This document shows, piece after piece, positions 41,201 through 53,200 of a DNA stretch of 60,000 nt (position 1 is the stretch's first letter; the number at the start of each line of letters is the position of its first letter). This DNA is from Owenia fusiformis (Eukaryota; Annelida; Polychaeta; Sabellida; Oweniidae): contig CAIIXF020000001.1 of assembly GCA_903813345.2 (NCBI GenBank), positions 52,967,885-53,027,884 on the forward strand, read 5' to 3'. The position numbers were made by a program, and so were the translations under genes. Under the pieces are notes generated by a model. That model was not told the origin of the DNA and did no database searches. It was given only the letters and a program-made list of their open reading frames with translations.

Positions 41201-44200
41201 ACGATTTTCTATATATGGTCATTTCTCCTAAAGGACAATGTTCAGTGTTTTATGAATCTCAAGAGATGCTATGCTTTACTTACTTGATAGGAGGTGGTTT
41301 TGGAGGAGGTACAGCTATAGCAGCACTGATACGTTTCATGCGATTATCAACCCTGAGTTGTAACCCATTAGCCTCATCTTCACTTTCGGAGCTGACCTCT
41401 GACCCTGGAGGAGACTGGTTTACAGGGTGATCGGAATTACTGGGGACTTGCTCTGGGACTACAGGGGGTGCCACATCTATGGATGACATGTCTGAGTCAG
41501 AGTCAGACTCTTTTTCGATTTTCACTAGCTTTGAACTTTCAAATCCTGAAGCTGTAGAAGTGAATAATAATTTGAAATTTCATCTTATTCAGAATACATC
41601 ACATCAAAATCAACAAGATTTTTTGAGAATAGACCCTTATTTTTGATCAAGGTCGAATGACATATAAGTCTGGAACAACAAACATCTAACTTAATACAAA
41701 TTTTACTATCAAATTCAACAACAGCAACAAGATGTTTGCAAGCTAAAAATTATAAACGTTTTATTCAAACATGATTCTATTGACAGATAAATGATTCTAT
41801 TTTCAGCTCTGTAAGCCGAAATTTGCCACATCAAATCAAATCAAAATCAAAAATTCTTTTTTGGCAAAACCAAAATTTGCCAAACCCGCCAATTAAATAG
41901 CAAACCACATGAAATAAAATCTAATCTCATATTCCTATCCAAGAAAAGTACATGCACTTACTACTTGGCTCCCCCAGACTTGATAATATGTCTTCCATGT
42001 CTGGGAGTGGTTGGTTGAAGGGTGGAGAGGAGGGTGGTGTCATCCCACAAGGATCAACCTCAAAGTCACTATCCATGTCTCCATCTTCTTCATCATGCAA
42101 TAACAGATCTGGAAGCTCATCTGAAGAAAGATTTGAAGCCTGATGTAGTGAAAAGGTCTATATCAATATACATCTTTGTCGACTCTATAAACTAATGAAA
42201 TTGAGGGTTAGGGGTAAATGTATAAACAAATGAATTGGATGATGCGAGTACTAGAATCACTTTTAACCAAATTCAACAATTTTTAATCATTTTAATGATT
42301 ATTCTATGATATGTGACGTCACAATAACTAGAATTGATTTATTGGTCTATATTGGCGCATATATGACCACTTATTTAAAAAGTTGTTTTTCTGGTTCATT
42401 TATCATATTACACCTAGATTCTATGATTTATGGCAAATATATGACCTCAGATTTTATTCTGGCCATTGCCAAACACCTCAAACGTACGCAATTTCGGTCT
42501 TTTAACAATGAACAGAATAAAATTTTCAGTCATATAATTATTGCACCATAAAATCATAGAATGTCAGTCTTTATTCTTTAACTATAGATATATGTCCTAT
42601 CACTGGAATTGATGATGGGTGCTACTGTACAGTAGAGTATGAAAGAGTACATACTGCCTATGACAAGGTCCTTCTCTGTGAACCAATTATCCCTGGAATT
42701 CTCTGATGATGTATCACCTATGGGAGAAACCTGCCTGCTGTTGGCCTACAATTCCACATACATCTACATATACTGGATGAGCATAATGTAAAAGTGGTTT
42801 TGAAAAGTAGCAAATTTCTCTTTATGTAGGTTTTTTGTGGTTTATTATTCTACATTGATTCTGAAACTATTGGTGTCTAGTTTTTCAGCGTTTTGGAAAT
42901 ATGCAGATTTATACCCCCTGGTGTTATTTTAAGGGGGGGTCCTAGGAAAGCCATGTATAATTCCTAGAGTATCCAACCAATCATCTTGAAATTTACAGGT
43001 AATCATCTTCTTATCATGTCCTATCATTGTGAGCAGTTTCATCAATATTGGTTAGCTGGTTGCTATGGTAACAGAAATCACTTGTTAAAAAAGTACACAT
43101 TTCGTAAAAATTTAAGACCTACCCTGAGACAAAGCACATAATATTTTCCTGGAATTGGGAGGAATTAGCATGAAAACATATTAGAAAACTTATTTAGAGT
43201 ATGGTTGATAATACTAAATCAATTGATGTTTTATTTTAGCCATACAATTAATTATATTTGCCGATGATAATATGGCTATGCAAAAAATGTGTAAAAGGGG
43301 GCGTGGCACTTTTCCCAAGAAAACTTTATTTGTACCCAAGTTTGTGAATAAATATATGACTATTCATTCTGATATTAACAGATATTAGTAAAGTTATGAT
43401 GTTTAACCATCATGGGAAGTTTCGCTATTGTTGGTCTGCTGGTTGTTATGGTAACAGAAATCATTTGTTAAAACAGTTGACCATTAAAGGGGTATGGGGT
43501 ATATTATCTAATTAAGGATATAAACTTTGTCTTCAAATATACATTCATGGCTTTGTGAGGTCATCAATGTGATTTTATTTATGTGTGCTTAATTTGCATC
43601 TTGGAATGAAGTTTTGAGGAAAACGCATTTTAACAAAATCAAATAAATTATTGTTTATATTAAATAAATTCATTAATCTCATTCTGGATGAAACTAATTT
43701 ATCACTCACTCACATGCTTACCTATATATTTGTTTCTTTTTAAATCAACCTGACATCTTTATGAAATATACATGTTTGAGTGATTCCCGCCTTGCTTAAT
43801 ATCCAGATAGAAAATAATGTTATTCATAAAAATAGTTAATAATTCCTATTTGATATAACAATAATACCAAATTTAGAGCATTAATTAAATGTTGCAATTA
43901 GAATTTAGACTTCATTAATGTGATGGCAAATTAAATCTGCATTCCTAGGAATAAGTTGTATATGCAATGATAAATCAGTTGTTGATATGAGCTTTTGTTG
44001 TCAATTTTATGCTTCAATTACCACAGTTCATGCCTTCTTGATTAGCTGTGCAGACCTGATGAAATAGATATACGTTGTGCGGTTAAGCTGTGCTACATCT
44101 AGATAGAGGTGAGTGATTGTGGACAGGTGAGTGATTTAAGTCAGGTGAGTGATTTTGGACAGTGGTTCCAAACAGTGCGGTGCGGTTGCCTAACTGATTA

Positions 44201-47200
44201 CGGGGCAGTTGCGAGTGATTTTGGACAGTGGTTCCAGACAGTGCGGTGCGGTTGCGTAACTGTGTAGATGCAGAGGCATTCTTTATTTTCTTTATTTTAT
44301 AATTTTAGGGTGAAGTCAAGGTAGGTGATCTAATACACATTGTTTATGTGTGCTGCATACAGATAAAGTTTAGTGACTCTGTGTTAATAGATTGAGTGAT
44401 TTTGGACAGTGGTTCCAGATAGTGTGCTGCGGTTGCAGTTGTGCTATATACACAGTTATTCCTTATTTTTTACTTTTACGTTTCAGTTAAGGTAGGTGAT
44501 TTAATACACCATCGTTTAGTTTCCATTATTGCATCGTGGAGTGTTGCCCTTCCAATATATATACTTTTTTCCATATATCATGCAACTGAGTAGAACCCTG
44601 TAAATCAATGTATTAGTGTTGTTACGTATATATCATGTCCGAGAGAAGTTTGAGGAAAAGATCCTCTGCTCTAGCAATTGGTGAAGAATGTCATAGTAAG
44701 AAATTACGCCAAAGCAACCTTTTTGAACAAAACAAGTGCCTCTTTTGTGAAAAAGATCTGAAATATCTCAAAGGAAACACAAAAGAATCATTAACAAAAT
44801 GCCAAACAGACAACGCTTCAACATCAATAATAAATGCAGTGAAAGCCCAAGAAGACTGGACTTTACATGCAAAAATAGGAGGACGCTGTTTGATATCAGC
44901 AGAAGCTTGGTACCATAATACCTGTAGAAGAAATTACTTGTGCAAGAAAGTACAAACGATACATGAAGAGGAAAAGGTTTTAATAACATCATTTGACTTC
45001 ATATGTAAGCATATAGATGAACATATCCTTCAAACCGATGGAGTTGAAACACTTGAACATGTCCATGAGCTGTATCAGGCACATATGAAGGAAAACAATC
45101 TGAGTGACCATAACCCCAAATATAAACAGCTCTTCCTGAAGAACAAACTTTCTGTTCGCTATAAAGATGACCTTTGTTGCAATCTACTCTTAATTGCCTT
45201 TCATTTGAGTATAATAAAGCTGTACTTCATAGAGATCTAAAAATTAGCGAAAATTTCTGTTTTCCTGAAAAACACAGAATATATGTGAAATAGATAGATG
45301 TTGCGAATATAAATATATAAATTATATATAATAATATAAATTTCAAACAATAATATTAATTACTTTGGTTTAGAATGAAAAATTTATGATTTTTGCGAAA
45401 AAGTCCCGTCATTTTTAAAGCGGCGGCCATCTTGAAAAAAAAGACTGACGGACGGACGGAGGGCTTAACTATATCCCTACCGAACTTCGTTCGTTGGGAT
45501 AATAATGTAGATATCAAGGAAAACTGACATTATTTTTTCACTTTGAACACAAATAAAGAATTCTTAGGAAATTGTGCCATGGCCCCTTTCTAATTTTTTT
45601 GCAAAGCCAGTTTACTATCAGCAAGTAGAATTCTTTGTATGGCTAAGATAAAGCATCAATTGATTTAATTTTATGAAACATACTCTAAATAAATTTTCTA
45701 AAATGTTCTCATCCTGACTGTCATAAAAATATCATGTGTTTTGTGTCAAGGTATGGCTTAGATTTTTAAGAAAATACAATCTTTTTTAACAAATGATTTC
45801 TGTTACCATAACAACCAGCAGACCAACAATAGTGAAACTTCCCATGATGGTTAAACATCATAACTATACTAATGTCTGTTAATATCAGAATGAATAGTCA
45901 TATATTTATTCACAAACTTGGGTACAAATAAAGTTTTCTTGGGAAAAGTGCCACGCCCCCTTTTACACATTTTTTGCATAGCCATATTATCATCGGCAAA
46001 TATAATTAATTGTATGGCTAAAATAAAACATCAATTGATTTAGTATTATCAACCATACTCTAAATAAGTTTTCTAATATGTTTTCATGCTAATTCCTCCC
46101 AATTCCAGGAAAATATTATGTGCTTTGTCTCAGGGTAGGTCTTAAATTTTTACGAAAATGTGTACTTTTTTAACAAGTGATTTCTGTTACCATAGCAACC
46201 AGTTAACCAATATTGATGAAACTGCTCACAATGATAGGACATGATAAGAAGATGGTTACCTGTAAATTTCAAGATGATTGGTTGGATACTCTAGGAATTA
46301 TACATGGCTTTCCTAGGACCCCTCTTAAAATAACACCAGGGGGGTATAAATCTGCATATTTCCAAAACGCTGAAAAACTAGACACCAATAGTTTCAGAAT
46401 CAATGTAGAATAATAAACCAAAAAAAACCTACATAAAGAGAAATTTGCTACTTTTCAAAACCACTTTTACATTATGCTCATCCAGTAATACAAAGTTTTT
46501 AAAGAGAAGAAAACATAAGACCATAATTGTAGTTTAATACACAAATCTCCTCAATACTCATTGAAAATTGAGGCCTCAGTAGGATCTTAATTGTAGAATA
46601 TTTTATGTCACCCTCTAGGTACATCACTGTCTTTGTAATTTCTTTTTATTGTCTTTTACTAAAAATAGAAATTATTTCAATCACTTCAACTCAATGAAAA
46701 CAATACATTCTTGGCACTAACCTGTATCAAAGCTTCACTTTGTGTAGGACCCGTTGAAAGTCTTGTTTTACTAATTTCTGCTCCTTTACTTGCTTTAGGG
46801 GGTGTTGTTGTCACAATGGATGCACCTTTATCTAGTGATTCTCTGGACCCTCTAGTCCTGTCTGTTGAGTCCTTCTTGCTCTCCTATAACAATGGTTCAT
46901 CATAAGACTAGAACTACCCTTGATCCCAAAAGGCTAGCTACACTAACCTCTGACTATACAGATGATGATAATGGGATCATAACAAATGTGGCATTCATGG
47001 CATTTTAAGAGATTTTGATGAGTGTAAGCTGCATAAAAGTAGAAAATGGTTCTGAGGATTATCAGTTATATAAAGAACATGGATAAGAGTAAGCTCTTGC
47101 AAAGGATACATGGAAGTACTAGACAATGAAAAACTGTAATAATGATGCATCATTTAAAGGTTCCCATAAGACTCTCATGTTGAGAGAGTCGAGAATTAGC

Positions 47201-50200
47201 AGTATTGTCCCAATCAAAATTTTGCTAACATGCATATTTGACCTGCTATCATCACTCACAGGTGGAAAAATTTACTCACTAGGTTGCTTCTAGAAAAGGA
47301 AATTTGATGCATACAATGTTTCAAATTACATTCAAAGATACAGGGTGATCATTAAGTTCTGGGAATTGGTCTGCCATTTCAAGATTTCTCAACCATTTGA
47401 GTTGAAATTTTCAGCAGGTGCACATTGTATAATTCTGAATTGACAAGCAATGTTTCATATACATATCACATCTACAATTTATTTGTGGTGGTTCGCGGGT
47501 CAGCAAATTTTGACTGATGTTAATTTGAAAATTTCCTGCCAAAGCATATTCATCTTGCCTAGATAGTTGCTTCAAACTACTTGTACTACTGGCAGAACAG
47601 TACTCTTGAAGTCATTTATTCAGAAGTATTCTTCGTTGCTGAGAGGACCATTTCATTTATGATTGTTTCCATTAGCCTGGACGCATATGTGTTGTTGACA
47701 AACTTAGTCCATAAAGATGTGTTCCAGTCCTCCCTTTGGCATCCCTTGAAGATTTGCTCAAGCTGTTGAAATCAATCCCTTATTGGAATCAAACTTATGA
47801 CCTCTCATATGATGCTTTAGCACCCCAAAATGTAGTGAAGCCTATGATGCTTCATCTGGGGAATACTGCCTGATGAATATGGGGCAGTAATAACTTGTGT
47901 GAACCCCAATTCTTCAAGAGTAGTATGGGCAGCTTGAGTAATGGGAAGGAGCATAGTCATAATGGAAGATAACTCCCCGCTATTTTTGGTCATAATTGTT
48001 AGTTTGAGATGCTGATGAATGATACAAAAATAGAGCAAAGTACACTCTTATATACCAATAAAGATGTTACTTTAGAAACTTAAGTTAGAAGTATTTGAAA
48101 ATATAAAAAATCACAGAAATATGTCCACCAAATAGGTGTTTATTAACCATACTTTTGGATAAAGGAAAATTTGAATTCATTTTTATTTTACTTGACCCGC
48201 TACGCCATTTATCATGTTGCTATAGTAACAACAATTATCCATTGTGACATCAGATGACAATGAAACTGTTTTATCCAACCCAAAATTACATTCCCCATTT
48301 ACCTTGAAAATTTCAAGTAAATTGGTTGAAAAATAATGAAATGACAGATAAATTCCCAGAACTTAGTGATCACCCTGTATATGTTTTACAACAGAATTGC
48401 TCAATATTTTTCTCTGATCTTATTGAGTGACTCACTCATTCATTCATCGTCGTTTTCCACTGGGTCTAGAGAGGTAGGAACAACTGAAAACTTGTGAATC
48501 AAGATGCACTCATTCTCAATGGGAACAAATATTCAAATAGAAATAACACAAATGAATAAACACAAGGAGCACACGCTCAAGCTCTCTCGGCCAACTAGAC
48601 AACCCTAAAAAGGTTGTTTTGTAAGTCGATCTGACTAGAGGCAGCTGATGTTAACGCTCGAACACACCAGAGGAAAAACACATTTGAGCTGAGAATATAA
48701 GAAAAACAGAATGGTCCTGGGAAGATTGTGAAAAGATGTGATCATCTGTTTCATCATGTTGCAACTGTATATTATTCACATTCAACTTTCAGACCCACAT
48801 TTACCTTGCTCTCTGTAAAGCCCCCATATCTTTTAGCCTTTAGTTCAATGGCTGCCTGGTAGGAACTTCGACTACGTCTGCTACGTAAACCTTCCAGTTT
48901 CACCACTTCATTGTCCTCTCTGTCGCGCTTACTGTAGCGACGACTAGTCACCTCTGGAATGTAAAATGAATATTGTATCTCACTTGGGTAGAAACCTTGA
49001 TAAACCTTGGCTGCAAGTACATGTACTGTAAATGTATTCAGTTTATTTACCAGGTTATTCATATAGAGTAATACTAGATTAGAATATAAAATAGATTTTC
49101 AGTTCAATTTATGTTGGAAACATAATTCTCATAAACTCTGTATGGGTACACTAAAAACATAAACTTTTGTACAAATGATTATCCCCCACTTCACCCATGG
49201 ATATAGACCTACCCAAATCAAGTAAAGTAGGAGGAGGTTTATGTTCCCTGAGCCTCCACCAACCAGCCTCCTTCAGTTCTGAAGACCCAGGGACAAAATA
49301 ATGAGGTGACCCTGTTGAGAGAACCCCAGCCACTGTCCCCTGCCATGTTGTTCCCTTTCTCCTAGTCCCAGGCCCAAAGAATGTCACCCAATGCTTGTCG
49401 ATGAAGCCGCATATGTGGTCCTTCCAACGAAAGAAGTTCCCTTTACCCTGTTTTGTAAGCTGTAGGTTGTAGAGGGCTAGGATTACTACCTGTAACCTAA
49501 AACAGGGTGGACAAGCATTCATAAACATAATGAAATACATTTGTTATATTCGTATACTCTTAAAATGTTAAAACAAAACATATACAGTACTGGGTTCTCC
49601 CAAGAATCTAATTGCATGGCGCTCCCCCCTGCTCACTCAATTTACCCCCCCCCCCCCTCTGTTCCCCCCTGCTATAATCTTAAACGGGCCAAGGGAAGAA
49701 GTCTTCAATTTTGAGGCAGCATGGGGGAGGTGGTTTGATATGCACCCCAGAAGATGCAGGGACAGGAGGCTTTAAGGAAACTGAAAAATGAACACTACAA
49801 CCATTTCTAAATGAGATCTTGTGTTTATTTACATTTTGCAAGTGAAGAAATAATAACCATAGCTGAAGTACATTTGACAAAGTACACGAGCAAAGCGAGC
49901 GGCAAAAATGTACCCAAAAATCATGCGAGCGAAGCGAGCTGCGAAACTTGTTAAAAAATCCCCCCTGACATGAAAAAATCCTGGGGAGATCACTGCAGTA
50001 TTTAACTTTTGTTCAAAATGACAAAATCAGCCTTTGGCCAAAATTTTTGAAACAGCAGAATTGTTACAAAATATTGTTTAAGTACAACAATAATCTCCCA
50101 AAAATAATCTGCACCCTGTTGACAATAACATACCCCTTTGTTGAAAACCTTTTTTCATCCTGACAAAATGATGTAAAACAAAATTGGAAAAATTAGCATT

Positions 50201-53200
50201 TTTGACCTGTTGAGAAAAAATCCTGAAAGGTGACAGTACAAAGCGAAAAAAATAACTGTTTTTTGAGTTACCATTGAAGTTTTGGTCTTGAGATATGTTC
50301 CTCTCCATTGGCACTACAGGATGAGCATGTCAAGTTGAACAGTACATCCCCTGATAGACTAGTGGGAAGTATCTTCTTAAGGCAACCTTAAATGTAGATA
50401 ACAGAGGTTTAAGTAACAACTAGCAATTTTCTCAGGTTGTTTTTACAGAAAATTACACATTGTTTTGAAGATTTTACAACTGTTTCCATGTTAAAATTAT
50501 AATTTTCAATATCTTACACCCCCAATCCGTACTCCGAAATCACGGTACCGCACGGTACTGTTTGAGCTTACACTACCATACAGTATCGTATTTCATGGTA
50601 CCGTACGATGCGATAGCCAAAACAGTACCATACAGTACCGTTGGAGATTGGCTGTGTATCCATATCATGTTTCCACTTGTTTAATCTGTTGTCTGAAATT
50701 CTACTGACACCATAAAGATATTATTTTTGCAGATTTAAAATTCGTGAAATTTTGAAAAAAGCAACAAAACCAAGGGTTATGCATAAACAATGAAAAGCAC
50801 GGACGTCAAGTAAAAGTATGTTTGTCTTTTACAGGCATGGAATTTTTTGTTTTTACAACAATGAATTAGGTGTATAATTATGCTGGGTGTTACATGCATA
50901 TTGTACCTTTATGGAAGTTGTGTTTGCAAGTTTTACACTGCAGCATTTGGTCGTCCATTGTGGTATTATCACAGTAGCATTGAGCTTGCATTGCCTCAAT
51001 CTGTTCTTTTGCACTTGACGTTCCCGTGGTGATCTACACAAAAAAAAGAATTCATCATATGGAAGGTTCTTGTGTCATGCTTACTTAGTCTTAAAATATA
51101 TAAACATGTGACATGTACATGTTTTGGCTTCAATGATGACTAGGCTAGTGCTGCACATATGCTGAATTTACTGTCGATATCTAAATCTTATACATGTATA
51201 TACCAATTTGTACTAGATGTACTAACAATGGTTCTAGAAGTGAGTCAATTACAATATGTCCGGAGAAAAAAACTTATGTGGGGTACTGAGTAACTCAGTA
51301 CCCCACATAAGTTTTTTTCTCGCATAGTTTAAAGTACTGGAGAAACATTTTCAAGAGGATCTGGTTTTTATTCATAGAGATTCAAGTAATACTGGCAGAG
51401 CATGAGTCATATCAAAATAATTGAGTCATACATAATTTGCGCTAAACGTTCAGTTTTCACAGCTAGCTTCAATCAACAATTCAACATTTTACGTTGCTTA
51501 CCATTATAATAAATGGTGAGTTTTCAAAATAAAGTGCTTCTTCTAAAATGGATTTGCCTATACAGTTAAATCTATGAACAGTGAACACCCATGGAGCCAA
51601 AAAATGTAGGTAGGTGTTCACTACAAGGAGGCAAATGTATACAGAACTCAATGGAGTTTGTGTTGAGAAGAGGTGTTCACAAGACAAAGGTGTTCACTAA
51701 AAAAATCTGTTCACTAACACAGGTTTTACTGTATATCATTCTTTGGTCCACCATTTTTGTAGAAATTACTTTGAAACACAAATTCCATGGAACAAAATAA
51801 AATGACTAGAGAACAAGCTGACGATAATATGGTACGATAAAAACATGGCAAATGTGAGCATACGTCACTGTTAGGTAAAACCAATCAGATTATTTGAATA
51901 TTTTGTGCACATGAATTATTTACTCCTGAGCACCTTCCTATAAAATCTAACTACAATAAACGAACCTGGCAGAGATTACCCTTACTTCATTTTAGCAAAA
52001 TGTGAGCTCAAACTTCTGACAAATGCATCATGCATACAATAGTACAGTGTATGAGGCGTTGGAGACACCGATCATTTTGGTAGATATGATTCAAGGTCAG
52101 TCTATATATTCGGAATTTTGATGCAATCCTCAATAGAGTCGCATGTTATTTTTCAAATATCAATCACACTATTTGAAAAATAAGATGTGACTCTATTGAG
52201 GATTGCATCAAAATTCCGAACATGCTGGGCAACCTTAAGATGTATACTTCTCTGCAGTTTTGGAGAGTTTGGGATATCAAATGGTACAATTCAAGAAAAT
52301 ATGTCAAATATGCAATTTATCAATTATTTTTGGCTAGAACTGTAATTTAAAACCACATCATGCAATGGAAATATTTTTATACCATGCCAGGATGGAAAAA
52401 AGTATTTCAACAATGCTGTACTGGAGGAAAGTGGAGGTGTATCATTTGCAGCCACCTTGTGAATCACCTTATGAATATGGCCACCAAGCTGTGGGTCTGC
52501 AAAATTTTGATGAATGCAAACTTCCAATATACTGTACTCTCGATTAATTTCGCAAGTTTTAATTTCGCGAATTTTGAGAAAACACAATTTCAATTTATTC
52601 TCTGAATCCTCAAGCTCTGTAAATAAAGTAACCCCATGTACAATAAGTACACCTCTAGTACATCGTCATTTTTCGTATATTTGATCTAATAAGACACTGT
52701 AAAAGACATAGTTGCTTAGAATCCCATTTATTGCCTAATTAAACTGAACAAAAGTTTTACAAATCACGAAATGCAATGGAGTTCAAGGTCATAAGAAATT
52801 CACAAATTCCCTGGGATTTAATTGACAATTTAGCGAACGATTAATTTTAACACGATTTTACCACAATAGTGAAAAGCGCGAAACCAAATCGCAGCGACAA
52901 ATACTGGGAGTACAGTAGATTTATAGCGTTATTTTAAGCAGCATAATTGTTTGTATCCTTTATAGCGTTATAATGCCGCTTATTGGTCACGTGTTACTGG
53001 TTATTCCCTTGTGTATGTATGTATAATTTATTTACCTCTTAAATAAAAGAGAGTTACATTCATATTAACATGTAGAGAAAATTAAATAAAATTATAAAAC
53101 ATATTTGTGTTACTTGATGTAAGGTAAAGAGGATAACTAACTTTTATCCACAAGAAATTGCCTATGCCGGTGTAACTCGTACACATGCATAGCTATGAGT

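Larger units (their letters stand above)
42771..46487. mobile_element. 3.7-kb element with about 700-bp terminal inverted repeats
   Basis: Left arm 42771-43473 and right arm 45784-46487 are reverse complements at high identity with at most small indels. Ends read TACTGGATGAGCATAATG and CATTATGCTCATCCAGTA; ATA flanks both sides (42768-42770 and 46488-46490), a possible 3-bp target duplication. Each arm holds two diverged copies of a roughly 380-bp subrepeat (marker GATTTCTGTTACCATA, near 45795 and 46175), and a third, more diverged piece lies at 45539-45783. The interior has one protein (44635-45240), a tandem GAGTGATTTTGGACAGTGGT repeat (44100-44480) and a CGTC-family fragment. Superfamily not assigned; foldback-like in structure. 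Confidence 0.85.
42140..46721. other. KAT14 intron 6 (4.6 kb)
   Basis: Mostly occupied by the long-terminal-inverted-repeat element at 42771-46487. Outside it (42140-42770 and 46488-46721) I see nothing recognisable. Confidence 0.6.
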
